Source: Pedobacter sp. Leaf41 (lineage in GTDB: Bacteria > Bacteroidota > Bacteroidia > Sphingobacteriales > Sphingobacteriaceae). From it: a stretch of 64,000 nt of DNA. Under the pieces are notes generated by a model. It was not told the DNA's origin and did not search any database. It worked only from the letters and a program-made list of their open reading frames with translations. A program made the position numbers and the translations under genes. The DNA is taken from assembly GCF_001422545.1 (NCBI RefSeq), contig NZ_LMLE01000008.1, forward strand, positions 492,903 to 556,902, read 5' to 3'. Positions 35,950-45,049 of this stretch are shown piece by piece. Position 1 is the first letter of the stretch; each line of letters starts with the position of its first letter.

Positions 35950-37047
35950 ATGAATATTACCAAGGAACAAACAAAACACAGATTTCAGGTACTGGATATA
36001 TTCAGAGGTATATTTGCGTCGTTGATTGTTTTTTTTCATATGAGCGGATTTACGGATACAACTATTTTAAACAATGATTTTATTCGCAATAGTGATATTT
36101 TCGTAGATTTCTTTTTTGTGCTCAGCGGCTTTGTAATTTGTTATGCCTATCAAAATATCGAAACTGCAACGGACGTTTCATCCTTTATTAAAAAAAGATT
36201 ACAACGCATTTATCCACTTCACTTTGCAATATTAATAGCTTTTTTACTGGCCGAATTGATTAAATCAACGTTAGCCTCTTATATCCACATTAATAACTCA
36301 CTTCAAAATACACCACTCACTTTTGTTACTAATCTATTTTTGATTAATTCAATTGCTATTCCCGGGGTGAAAAGTTTCAGTTGGAATTCTGTTAGCTGGT
36401 CTATTAGCGCAGAGCTTATAGCTTACATTGTATTCGCAATCATTTGCTTTCTGTTAACTGCTTATAAGCTGTCTGGAATAAAAGGCTTAGTTTATACAAT
36501 TGTTGCTGTTGCCAGCTTCTTATTAATGTATGTGTTAACTGGCAATTTCGATCTGGTCCATACTTTTGATTTCGGATTTCTGAGGAGCTTAGTGGGCTTT
36601 TTTACCGGTACTGTTTGTTTTTACACCTTTAAGTATTGGCATAAACCTATTAAAGAAATAAGTGATGAGGTCTTCACAATTATGGAAATTGTTATTATCA
36701 TCGTTTTGGTCATTGCCATTACCTTCGGTCGTGATTTTACCTCTTTTGGATTGCTTTATGAATTACTTTTTTTTATTTCAATATTAATTTTCGCATTTGA
36801 AAAAGGTGTCGTATCAAAATATTTGTCGACTATAAATGTTTTAAAAAACGTTGGGAAGTATTCCTATTCCATTTATATGGTTCATACTTTGATTATAAGC
36901 TTGTTTAATGTGATTTTTATTCGATTGTTGAAATTCCCAATCTCGAGCTATGCATATTTATTTATCATCAATTATATTGTGATTTATTATGTATCCCGGT
37001 GGTGTTACTACAACATAGAATTAAGATTTCAACATAAAAAAGTTTAG
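35950..37047 (+). CDS. Acyltransferase 3 family membrane protein
   Basis: This 365-residue protein has about ten membrane segments and the acyltransferase 3 (OafA/YrhL-like) signatures: FQVLDIFRGIFASLIVFFHM at residues 12-31, FFFVLSGFVICYAYQ (about 54-68) and SFSWNSVSWSISAELIAY (about 142-159). The conserved early Arg and His are present. Such enzymes O-acylate sugars of surface polysaccharides. A second one is encoded at 42877 on the other strand. Confidence 0.85.
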   Translation: MNITKEQTKHRFQVLDIFRGIFASLIVFFHMSGFTDTTILNNDFIRNSDIFVDFFFVLSGFVICYAYQNIETATDVSSFIKKRLQRIYPLHFAILIAFLLAELIKSTLASYIHINNSLQNTPLTFVTNLFLINSIAIPGVKSFSWNSVSWSISAELIAYIVFAIICFLLTAYKLSGIKGLVYTIVAVASFLLMYVLTGNFDLVHTFDFGFLRSLVGFFTGTVCFYTFKYWHKPIKEISDEVFTIMEIVIIIVLVIAITFGRDFTSFGLLYELLFFISILIFAFEKGVVSKYLSTINVLKNVGKYSYSIYMVHTLIISLFNVIFIRLLKFPISSYAYLFIINYIVIYYVSRWCYYNIELRFQHKKV

Positions 37048-37117
37048 GCATCGGCATGATCATTTTTAACAAATTTTATTCTAGATAGATATTAATTAGA
37101 ATAACAAAACTAGCTAT

Positions 37118-37948
37118 ATGAATATACCAAAATTATCTGTTATTGTCCCATGTTATAATCAGGGAGATTATCTGCTCGAACTTATAGCTTGCTTTCCTGG
37201 CTATCACCAGCAAGGGATTTATGAAATAATAATTGTAGACGACGGTTCTTCAGACGAACGTACCTTAGTAGTTTTTGCTCAACTAGAGAAAGAGGGCTAT
37301 CATATTATACACCAAACAAACAGTGGGGTGTGCGTTACGAGAAATGTAGCAATAACTGCTGCCAAAGGAAAATATATTTTGCCTGTAGATGCTGATGATA
37401 AAGTTTCCGTACAGTTTGTCTATGACGCAATTGATATTCTTGATACCAAACCAGAATATGCTGTTGTTTATGCCAATGGGGAATATTTTGGTTCGAAAAG
37501 TGGCCCTTGGAACGTGGGTAAATTTAACCTACAACAGCTGATGTTATGGAATTATTTACACTCAGGATCAGCATTTAGAAAGATTGCCTGGGAAAATGTA
37601 AATGGATATGACCCGAAAGCCAATGGGCTGGAAGACTGGGATTTCTGGCTTTCGATCGCCTTTAATGGAGGTAAATTTTATTATCTGGATAAGAGCTTAT
37701 TTGATTATCGCGTACTCCCAAATTCTGCAATTCGTAGTGTAACTTCAGAAAAATTCAGAAAGCTGTTGGACTATCTTGAAGAAAAGCACAATTCTTTTCT
37801 AGGGGTAGAGCATCTAAGTGATCATTTTGCTCAAAAATTTAAAGGAAATAAGAAGCTTTGGCTAAAAATGTTGTTAAAAGTCTATTTCCCGAAATACTTA
37901 GAAAAATTAGTAAAGACCAAGAAAATAGATACAGTCTATTTTACTTAA
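37118..37948 (+). CDS. Family 2 glycosyltransferase
   Basis: This 276-residue GT-A enzyme has LSVIVPCYNQGDYLLELIAC at the N terminus, EIIIVDDGSSDERTL, and the metal-binding LPVDADDKVS (about 88-97). Acceptor-side motifs GLEDWDFWLSIAFNGGKFYY follow at about 174-193. No membrane segment is predicted. It ends the plus-strand polysaccharide series and meets the minus-strand operon at a shared terminator. Confidence 0.85.
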   Translation: MNIPKLSVIVPCYNQGDYLLELIACFPGYHQQGIYEIIIVDDGSSDERTLVVFAQLEKEGYHIIHQTNSGVCVTRNVAITAAKGKYILPVDADDKVSVQFVYDAIDILDTKPEYAVVYANGEYFGSKSGPWNVGKFNLQQLMLWNYLHSGSAFRKIAWENVNGYDPKANGLEDWDFWLSIAFNGGKFYYLDKSLFDYRVLPNSAIRSVTSEKFRKLLDYLEEKHNSFLGVEHLSDHFAQKFKGNKKLWLKMLLKVYFPKYLEKLVKTKKIDTVYFT

Positions 37949-38079
37949 TTACCATTATAACTATCGCACAATCGTCACCTGGAGCTTATATACCGGCGTA
38001 ACTTAATCTGTTTTAGGATGTGATTTGTAACTTATAAATCTCTCTCTAGAAATACTGAATTTCGAAATATCTGCTAAAT

Positions 38080-38111
38080 AAAAAGGGTTTAATAAAAATT
38101 AAACCCTTTTT
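38080..38111. terminator. Bidirectional terminator between convergent polysaccharide operons
   Basis: A perfect 13-bp stem (AAAAAGGGTTTAA / TTAAACCCTTTTT) encloses a 6-base loop. The A and T runs of the stem give a T tract in both directions. It overlaps the stop codon of the minus-strand gene ending at 38099. Confidence 0.9.
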
Positions 38112-38878
38112 AATGGCTTCTGGGCCCGGATATCATAGTTGTATTTAACCTGGCGATAAAAATACCTCACCATTTTAATGATTGGCCCATTCTCTTGTTT
38201 CCAGCTTTGTCGGCTCATGGTACTTGGCTCTTCTTCCGAATTTTTTTGCAAGAACAAATTGCTAAAATCATTATAGAATAAACCCTGCCCTTTGTTTTGC
38301 AAAAAGGAGATACACATTTTGTATTCCGTTAAATCACCTTTTATCCCTTCAGGATAGCGGCCAAATTTTTGAAAAAAGATTGATCTTCTAAGATGCGGGT
38401 GATCGGTATAAAAATAGATTTTCGTAAAATCCACACCGAATGGGGGCAGGTACATTTCGGAGTAGTTGTTGTTGAAAGGCTTTAGATAAGGATAAGCATA
38501 GTAGGCATAAAACTTTACTATGTCGAGGTTCCGATTCACATCCATGAGTTTTAGTGCTTCACTAAACTTCTCTGCAAATGTATCGGCAGGTTCGAAATCT
38601 TCCTGAACATATAAGGTATAAGCTTTGGTAACTGCATCCTGACCCTTGTTAATATTGTGGCCCAAGCCACGGTTTACAGGCGTGGTAATCAATTTAAAGC
38701 CAAATTCTTTTTGCAATAATTTTAGGTTATCCAGGTGTTCCACTTTGCTCCCATCATCAGAAACTACAGTTTCTCCAAAGCTGCAGTTCAGTTTTTTATA
38801 GGAGTGGAGTAGGTTTGATAAGGATTCGCTTCGGTTATAATGCGTAATTAGAAGGCTTACCTGTGGAAAGATATACAT
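38099..38878 (-). CDS. Glycosyltransferase of a triplicated GT2-like family (copy 1)
   Basis: This 259-residue protein has the start SLLITHYNRSESLSNLL, TVVSDDGSKVEHLDNL, and GLGHNINKGQDAVTKAYTLY. QEDF (about residues 92-95) takes the place of the GT-A metal-binding DxD. A conserved FYTDHPHLRRSIFFQKFG follows, then GDLTEYKMC. It is clearly related to the genes at 41233 and 42052 in the same operon. The donor sugar is unknown. It is the last gene of the minus-strand operon, and its stop lies inside the shared terminator. Confidence 0.75.
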   Translation of the reverse strand: MYIFPQVSLLITHYNRSESLSNLLHSYKKLNCSFGETVVSDDGSKVEHLDNLKLLQKEFGFKLITTPVNRGLGHNINKGQDAVTKAYTLYVQEDFEPADTFAEKFSEALKLMDVNRNLDIVKFYAYYAYPYLKPFNNNYSEMYLPPFGVDFTKIYFYTDHPHLRRSIFFQKFGRYPEGIKGDLTEYKMCISFLQNKGQGLFYNDFSNLFLQKNSEEEPSTMSRQSWKQENGPIIKMVRYFYRQVKYNYDIRAQKPLKRV

Positions 38879-38899
38879 GTTCGATGCTTAAAATATTAA

Positions 38900-39760
38900 T
38901 TACTCGCCAGCCACATTTTTAGTATCGTGTGGTTTGTGCGTGGTGAAAAAGGATGCCATTTTTTTTGATTCAATCACTACTCTAGACCATAAAGCTTTTG
39001 AAAAGCTTCCATCTCGTTGCAAGGTTCTTGGTCCGGTCCATGCCCTGGCTTTATCAGCTTTTACCTGCTTTATTTTGCCATATTTCATCAAATCAAAGCA
39101 CATCTTTCCATCATCCCCTCTAAACATAGTCATGATATGCCCGATTTTAAGTCCATATTCCTTTACATAGGCCATACTAATCCCATAAGCATTCAGGTAT
39201 GGTCTTTTGATGTGCCTAATTTCAGAAATGAAATCTTTTAACCGTTCCAGCATAAATAATTTCCACCTCGGATAACCTTTTTCTGGTATAAAAGAATAGC
39301 GGCCATACACACATGAAACGCCTGGTTTAGCTAACTCGGCCATCATTTCATCTACCCAACAAGGAGGATAAATGCAATCGGCATCTGCAAGGAAAATATA
39401 TTTTCCTTTCGATTTTTCCAAACCCATTTGCCTTGCAGGTCCCCAGCCCTGTATAGGTTGAAAGTGATTAACAACGTTTAATTTATCTAAAGTGGTTTGT
39501 GTACCATCGGTAGAGTTATTGTTAATTACAATAATTTCTATCGAGTAATCAGATTTTAAGTTTGATAAACTTGCTACGTTTTTAAGGATATTAATTTCTT
39601 CGTTCCATGCGCCAATTACAATGCTTACTTCAGGTTCGCCTTTTGTAAGTTTGACTAATTTAGCATTGATCTCATCAAAAATATGTTGTGGAACATCCTG
39701 TATACGTTCGTAATCAAACTTGTAAGGTGCTATCCAGCTCGGTGTTGTTGTAATGTACAT
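38900..39760 (-). CDS. Family 2 glycosyltransferase
   Basis: This 286-residue GT-A enzyme has VSIVIGAWNEEINILKNVAS (about 44-63), IEIIVINNNSTDGTQ, GPARQMGLEKSKGKYIFLAD and the metal-binding DADCIYPP (about 120-127). A C-terminal MFRGDDGKMCFDLMKYGKIK follows. It lies between the flippase gene and the last glycosyltransferase gene of the operon. The product is probably a cytoplasmic, membrane-associated enzyme building the repeat unit. Confidence 0.85.
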   Translation of the reverse strand: MYITTTPSWIAPYKFDYERIQDVPQHIFDEINAKLVKLTKGEPEVSIVIGAWNEEINILKNVASLSNLKSDYSIEIIVINNNSTDGTQTTLDKLNVVNHFQPIQGWGPARQMGLEKSKGKYIFLADADCIYPPCWVDEMMAELAKPGVSCVYGRYSFIPEKGYPRWKLFMLERLKDFISEIRHIKRPYLNAYGISMAYVKEYGLKIGHIMTMFRGDDGKMCFDLMKYGKIKQVKADKARAWTGPRTLQRDGSFSKALWSRVVIESKKMASFFTTHKPHDTKNVAGE

Positions 39761-39784
39761 CGTGTAATTTTTTAAGTTATCAGT

Positions 39785-41224
39785 TTAGCTGATCGCTGTT
39801 TTCAAATTTTTGAGATCTTGAAATGAAAATTTATATTTTAATGTGAAGGCTAAATAAATCAAACCCCCCAGTGCAATTTGGATTATCATGTGCAGCACTC
39901 CGGTATTGCCCACCAGATATTTGTAGGCTAAAATTCCCGCAGCCATTACAACGCTAAAAAATATTGGCTTAGCGGTGTTCTTAATCAAATCATCCATAAA
40001 GCTACCTGCAATTATTTTAATAATATAAAAATTAGCGAGCATAGCAAAAAAGCTTGATGCCAAGATGCCATAGGCAATTCCATTTACGCCGTAGTGCGTT
40101 CCTAAAATGTAAACTAAGGGGAATTTGATAATTAGCGTAAATAAGTTAAGGTAAAATAATAATTTAGGCTTCCCTGTTGAATACACCAAAGTAGATAAGG
40201 GATAGACCATGCTTGTGAATAGCCCCATAAAAACAAATATGTGTACCAGCGGCACTGTTGGTTCCCAGCCAGCACCATAAATATATGGAATTACATTTCC
40301 GGCGAGCATGAATAAACCAAAAAGTAGTGGAGAAATACAGTACATCATTAAATCTAACACCTTTAAATAAGCCGATTTAAGCTGAGGAATATTGTCTTTA
40401 AATTTGGCCATAATCGGGTAAGCAATCTGCACAATAATGGGGCATATCCTGGCTACCGGATAAATGGCTATCTGAGCGGCGATGGTGTAATAACCAAGTT
40501 GTTGAACGCCTAGTAAACCACCGATAATTATGGTGTCCAGGTTGGTGTTGACGAAACTTAACAAGCTATCGCCAATATTATACACTCCAAAAATCAGGTG
40601 ATCTTTAATTTCTTTTAACTTGAAATAGAAAATGGGCGAAAATAATTTTCTGCCCAGAAAATTTAAAATTACCATCTTCAAAAATTGCGTAGATAGTAAG
40701 CCTATCACCAATGCTTTTGCCTGAAAATTTTGATAGGCCAGTATAATGGCTACTGTTGTGCCCACAGTTGAACAGATGATATCGGTAACAGCAATCCATT
40801 TAAACTTAAGTTCTTTCTCCAGCAGGATATTATAAATCTGTCCGAAAAAAACAATTGGAAAATAAAACGCAGATATCCGTAAAATACCTACCAATTGCTG
40901 CTCTTTATAGTAAAGCATTAGTAATGGAGCTCCGAAATAGATAACCAAAAGCAATATGAAGCCGGTAATGATGTTGAAAAAATACATTGTTGACAGGTTT
41001 TTCACATCGCTTTCTTGCTTATGGATAATGGAATTGGCAAAACCAAAATGCGCAAAAATACTCAGGAAATTAATTACCAGTGTGCTGATGCTTACTAATC
41101 CAAATTCTGAAGGATGCAATAATCTCGCCAATATCGCGACCTGAACAAATTGTAAAACCGCACCAAATACCGTTGAGATTGATGTCCATTTAGCGCCATT
41201 AATTGCTTTATTTTTATTGCTCAT
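39785..41224 (-). CDS. Wzx-like polysaccharide flippase
   Basis: This 479-residue protein has twelve to fourteen hydrophobic segments and the MATE-like polysaccharide transporter pattern of Wzx/TuaB proteins. Examples are GAKWTSISTVFGAVLQFVQV, ARLLHPSEFGLVSISTLVIN and FVNTNLDTIIIGGLLGVQQL. It should move lipid-linked repeat units across the inner membrane to the Wzy-like polymerase encoded on the other strand (31313). No ABC-type polysaccharide exporter is encoded in the window, so the Wzx/Wzy route is favoured. Confidence 0.88.
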   Translation of the reverse strand: MSNKNKAINGAKWTSISTVFGAVLQFVQVAILARLLHPSEFGLVSISTLVINFLSIFAHFGFANSIIHKQESDVKNLSTMYFFNIITGFILLLVIYFGAPLLMLYYKEQQLVGILRISAFYFPIVFFGQIYNILLEKELKFKWIAVTDIICSTVGTTVAIILAYQNFQAKALVIGLLSTQFLKMVILNFLGRKLFSPIFYFKLKEIKDHLIFGVYNIGDSLLSFVNTNLDTIIIGGLLGVQQLGYYTIAAQIAIYPVARICPIIVQIAYPIMAKFKDNIPQLKSAYLKVLDLMMYCISPLLFGLFMLAGNVIPYIYGAGWEPTVPLVHIFVFMGLFTSMVYPLSTLVYSTGKPKLLFYLNLFTLIIKFPLVYILGTHYGVNGIAYGILASSFFAMLANFYIIKIIAGSFMDDLIKNTAKPIFFSVVMAAGILAYKYLVGNTGVLHMIIQIALGGLIYLAFTLKYKFSFQDLKNLKTAIS

Positions 41225-41232
41225 TGGTTGTA

Positions 41233-42033
41233 CTATGCGTTAATAACGTAGCTGAAGGTTTCTTTAATCAACCTGAATTGCAGGTACGTCCAATATATGG
41301 GTTTAAAACTTTTTAATTTCATTGTTAGCGAACCTTTATTACGCTGATAAGCAGGCTCCTCTTCCGTATTTTCATGCTCAAAAAGAGTTTGGTTTTCTTC
41401 AAAGAAAAGCGCCTTTCCATTGTTTTTCAAAAAGTTACGGCACATGGTTTGTTCAGTTACATCACCCTTAACATTTTCCATGTAGGGCCCAAATTTCTCT
41501 GTAAAATCTTTGCGTTTAAGGTGCGGGTGATCGCTATAAACAAAAAACTTTAAATGAGAATTATATAGTGGAGAAATTCTGAACAAAAGTTCATTGAAGC
41601 CATCTTTAAATTTCCTTTGATAAGGGAATTGTGCCCATGGAAATGCATAGAATCGAACCAAATCCCATTGAGGATCAGTGTGGAGCAACTGGTGACCTTT
41701 TTCCAAAGCTGCTGCCAAAGCCTTACCCGGAACGAAATCTTCTTGAATATAAAGCAAATAATCAGACGTTGCATGGTTATGTAATGCGTTTAAGCTGGCA
41801 CCCAAACCCTTATTTTTAGGGGTGGTTAACAATGTAAAATTAAAACGCTTTTGTAAACTTTTTAAGCGGGTTAAATGCTTATCAATACTGCAATCATCAG
41901 ATACAATAATCTCAAAGAACTTAATTTGTAAGTCTTCCAACCTTTGTAAAAGAATACTCAATGATTCACTTCTGTTGTAATGGGTAATGAGCAGTGAGGT
42001 GGTATTTAAATGAAGAATCGGTTTCTTATCCAT
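41233..42033 (-). CDS. Glycosyltransferase of a triplicated GT2-like family (copy 2)
   Basis: This 266-residue protein has the family motifs TSLLITHYNRSESLSILL, EIIVSDDCSIDKHLTRL, YIQEDFVPG (about 94-102), FVYSDHPHLKRKDFTEKFG and GDVTEQTMC. It shares the scaffold of the genes at 38099 and 42052 but is the most diverged in the middle (WAQFPYQRKF instead of FPYLKPF). It lies 8 bases from the flippase gene. Confidence 0.75.
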   Translation of the reverse strand: MDKKPILHLNTTSLLITHYNRSESLSILLQRLEDLQIKFFEIIVSDDCSIDKHLTRLKSLQKRFNFTLLTTPKNKGLGASLNALHNHATSDYLLYIQEDFVPGKALAAALEKGHQLLHTDPQWDLVRFYAFPWAQFPYQRKFKDGFNELLFRISPLYNSHLKFFVYSDHPHLKRKDFTEKFGPYMENVKGDVTEQTMCRNFLKNNGKALFFEENQTLFEHENTEEEPAYQRNKGSLTMKLKSFKPIYWTYLQFRLIKETFSYVINA

Positions 42034-42051
42034 GAAATCGTTATTATGCTT

Positions 42052-42870
42052 CTAATGAAGATTGCTGATTATTTTCTTGGTGCGCCACAGCTTCATGTTT
42101 AGTTTAAAAAACTTAAAAGCCATGTAATTGGCTTTTATAAAACGCATTACAATGTTTTTTCGCTGGCTCCACGATTTTCTGAATGATGCGGTACTTGGTT
42201 CATCAGCTGGATTGAATTGTTCCAAAAGATCATAATGATCATTATAAAACAATGCATTACCCTCATTCTGGATCACTGACAAACTCATTTGTAATTCTGT
42301 TTCGTCACTATTAACCGTTTCATTATACCGTCCGAACTTTTCAAAAAAAGACGATTTGCGCAAATGTGGATGATCGCTGTAGAAATAAAACTTGAGGTTG
42401 TTTCCTTTTAGAAGCGATTTTGGAAAATACTTTTCAGAAAAACCATCGCCGAAAGGTTTTAAATATGGAAAAGTGAAATAAGCATAAAACGAAACGATAT
42501 CCCATTTTCTGTCTTTATCCATTATGTTAACAGCACTTTGTAATTTTATAGGGAAAAGTGGTTTAGGAATAAAATCCTCTTGGATATACAAAGTATATTT
42601 CGACTTTACCAAATCCTGTCCTTTATTGATATTATTACCCAGACCCCCATTTTTTTCGGTTTCTGCCAAAGTAAAAGGATAGTATTGCTGTAAATTTTTT
42701 AGATTATTTAAGTGCTTTTCATTACTGCAATCATCAGATACTATAATTTCATCAAAGCTGATATCCAGCTTATTTATATGAGTGAGTAAACGCTCTAAAG
42801 ACTCCGATCTATTGAAATGCGTAATCAATAGCGTAACATTATGGAAATGATATTTCTGTCCTGTTTTCAT
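42052..42870 (-). CDS. Glycosyltransferase of a triplicated GT2-like family (copy 3)
   Basis: This 272-residue protein has NVTLLITHFNRSESLERLL, EIIVSDDCSNEKHLNNL, GLGNNINKGQDLVKSKYTLY, IQEDFIPKP, and FYSDHPHLRKSSFFEKFG. Where copies 1 and 2 read GD(L/V)TE, this one reads SDETE. It is closest to copy 1 in the central FPYLKPF segment. It starts 6 bases after the acyltransferase gene and is co-transcribed with it. Confidence 0.75.
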   Translation of the reverse strand: MKTGQKYHFHNVTLLITHFNRSESLERLLTHINKLDISFDEIIVSDDCSNEKHLNNLKNLQQYYPFTLAETEKNGGLGNNINKGQDLVKSKYTLYIQEDFIPKPLFPIKLQSAVNIMDKDRKWDIVSFYAYFTFPYLKPFGDGFSEKYFPKSLLKGNNLKFYFYSDHPHLRKSSFFEKFGRYNETVNSDETELQMSLSVIQNEGNALFYNDHYDLLEQFNPADEPSTASFRKSWSQRKNIVMRFIKANYMAFKFFKLNMKLWRTKKIISNLH

Positions 42871-42876
42871 CTAATA

Positions 42877-43998
42877 TTATTTCTTGAAAAGGAAGTTTTT
42901 TAATTTGTTCGTATTTCTTTCGAACATATACCACATCATGGTTGCGTATATCAGTGTAACAATGGTGTAAAGGAAGAAATAAAACATGTTTGAGGTATTC
43001 CAGGCTTGGCCTTGAAAATTTGTAATTGAAGTGATGAAAAATACAAAAGGGAGATGAGACAGGTACAGCGTGAATGAAATATCAGAAAGATAAGTTGATA
43101 CCCATTTCCCCGTCTTGTTTTTAATGTTAATATTAATTAGGAAAGGAATCAGCAAAGCAAAAACTATCCCTACAGAAAAATTATTAAACATCAACGGCAA
43201 AATTTTTGAACGGGTGCAGACAACTACCAGTATAAAAATAATTGCCAGGCTATAACGTAAATAGGAGTTTTGTAAAAGCTTTTTGTTTGCTTTGATACTG
43301 ATATAATAGCTGATACCACCAAATAACCAGATGGTGAATGATAAAGCAATTTCAAAACCTACAAAACACATTATGGCGACAGCAGTGGCAATCAGCGTAA
43401 TTTTTAATGGCAGCTTCTTGCTACTTGTAAACCCAAAATATAACAGCGGGAATATTGCATAATACCAGAATTCATTACATAAGCTCCAGAGAGGGCCATT
43501 TGTACCAAAAGTAGGGGCAAGAATAGTTTGGAGAAAAAATATATTTCCTACAAAAACAGTTGCGGAAAGTTTATAAGCAAGATCAGGTAAAGGAAAACTG
43601 GGGTAATCACCTTGGTATACTAATGAGTTTCCGTAGTAAAATAATCCAACTTTATCTAATACAAAGCCAATAATTAAAGCAGGAAGCAATACAGTCCAAA
43701 GCCTTGAAAGCCTGTTAACCGCATAACTTTTCACAGTAAATTTATCCTTCTCCGCTGATTGTACTATACTTTTAATAATTAAAAAGCCGCTGAGCACAAA
43801 AAATATCATCACAGCTATGTGCCCAAATCCAGTGATAAAGAAAATAAACTTACCCAAAATATTGAGTTGGTCAACTGGTGTATCCTCGATGCAGAGTACC
43901 CGCAAGTGCCCTGTAAATACAGCTAATGCTGAAACGCCACGAATGAGGTCGAGCCATAGATAAGGGGCGGGTTTACTTTGACTGATAACGGTGTCCAT
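42877..43998 (-). CDS. Acyltransferase 3 family membrane protein
   Basis: This 373-residue protein has about ten membrane segments with the acyltransferase 3 signatures: LDLIRGVSALAVFTGHLRVL (about 17-36), IFFVLSGFLIIKSIVQ (about 60-75) and GPLWSLCNEFWYYAIFPLLY (about 168-187). It is a second surface-polymer O-acylating enzyme besides the one at 35950. It lies between UDP-xylose synthesis genes and glycosyltransferases in the minus-strand operon. Confidence 0.85.
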   Translation of the reverse strand: MDTVISQSKPAPYLWLDLIRGVSALAVFTGHLRVLCIEDTPVDQLNILGKFIFFITGFGHIAVMIFFVLSGFLIIKSIVQSAEKDKFTVKSYAVNRLSRLWTVLLPALIIGFVLDKVGLFYYGNSLVYQGDYPSFPLPDLAYKLSATVFVGNIFFLQTILAPTFGTNGPLWSLCNEFWYYAIFPLLYFGFTSSKKLPLKITLIATAVAIMCFVGFEIALSFTIWLFGGISYYISIKANKKLLQNSYLRYSLAIIFILVVVCTRSKILPLMFNNFSVGIVFALLIPFLININIKNKTGKWVSTYLSDISFTLYLSHLPFVFFITSITNFQGQAWNTSNMFYFFLYTIVTLIYATMMWYMFERNTNKLKNFLFKK

Positions 43999-44029
43999 TT
44001 AATTTTTCTGAAGGCCTTTTTCTAAGCGG

Positions 44030-45049
44030 TTACTTATTATAACTTGCAAAATCCTTATGTTCAATTTTCGCCAGAGATTCTTGAGAAAGCGATTGGAAAT
44101 ACGCATAAGTGAGTTTAAGGCCTTCGGCACGGTTTACTTTTGGTTCCCAGCCTAAAATTGATTGGGCCTTTTCGATATTCGGCCTACGTTGCTTAGGATC
44201 ATCTTGTGGCAGATTATGGTAAACAATTTTTTGCGTTGTTCCTGTTAATTTGATAATCTCTTCACAAAATTGCTTGATGGTGATTTCATCAGGGTTTCCA
44301 ATGTTCATCGGCTGACTGTAATCGCTATGCAACAATCTATAAATACCTTCTACTAAATCATCTACATAACAAAAAGAACGCGTTTGGCTTCCATCTCCGA
44401 AGATCGTTAAATCTTCTCCACGTAATGCCTGGCCAATAAACGCGGGTAATACCCTACCATCATTCAGGCGCATACGAGGCCCGTAAGTGTTAAATATTCT
44501 CACAATTCGGGTTTCAACACCGTGAAAGGTATGATAGGCCATGGTAATGGCTTCTTGAAAACGCTTGGCTTCATCATAAACACCACGAGGCCCAACAGGA
44601 TTTACATTACCCCAATATTCTTCAGGTTGAGGATTCACATTTGGATCGCCGTATACCTCAGATGTTGAGGCGATAAGCATTCTGGCGTTTTTCGCTCTTG
44701 CTAAACCTAACAGATTATGGGTGCCTAAAGAACCTACTTTTAAAGTCTGGATAGGAATCTTGAGATAATCAATCGGACTTGCAGGCGAAGCAAAGTGTAA
44801 TATATAATCCAGATCGCCAGGGATATGCACAAATTTTGAAACATCATGGTGGTAAAACTCAAAATTTTCCCGTGAGAATAGATGTTCAATGTTTGCAAGG
44901 TCGCCGGTGATTAGGTTATCCATTCCGATAACCTGATAACCTTCAGCAATAAAACGATCGCATAAATGCGAACCTAAAAAGCCAGCTGCACCCGTAATTA
45001 GAATTCTTTTTGCCTTTGGAATATTGGATTTGCTCAGTTCGTTTTCCAT
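44030..45049 (-). CDS. UDP-glucuronate decarboxylase (UDP-xylose synthase)
   Basis: This 339-residue extended SDR has [18 protein letters not shown] (about 16-33), a strongly conserved [39 protein letters not shown], and the catalytic Y-x-x-x-K in [27 protein letters not shown] and [10 protein letters not shown] complete the match to the UXS family, which converts UDP-glucuronate to UDP-xylose. It overlaps the UDP-glucose dehydrogenase gene by one base, so consecutive pathway steps are coupled. Confidence 0.9.
   Translation of the reverse strand: MENELSKSNIPKAKRILITGAAGFLGSHLCDRFIAEGYQVIGMDNLITGDLANIEHLFSRENFEFYHHDVSKFVHIPGDLDYILHFASPASPIDYLKIPIQTLKVGSLGTHNLLGLARAKNARMLIASTSEVYGDPNVNPQPEEYWGNVNPVGPRGVYDEAKRFQEAITMAYHTFHGVETRIVRIFNTYGPRMRLNDGRVLPAFIGQALRGEDLTIFGDGSQTRSFCYVDDLVEGIYRLLHSDYSQPMNIGNPDEITIKQFCEEIIKLTGTTQKIVYHNLPQDDPKQRRPNIEKAQSILGWEPKVNRAEGLKLTYAYFQSLSQESLAKIEHKDFASYNK

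Noticed and set aside
39785..41224. The MATE-like protein as a drug exporter for the NRPS product
   Set aside because: Its motifs and its place among glycosyltransferase genes fit a Wzx flippase better, and it belongs to the ugd operon.
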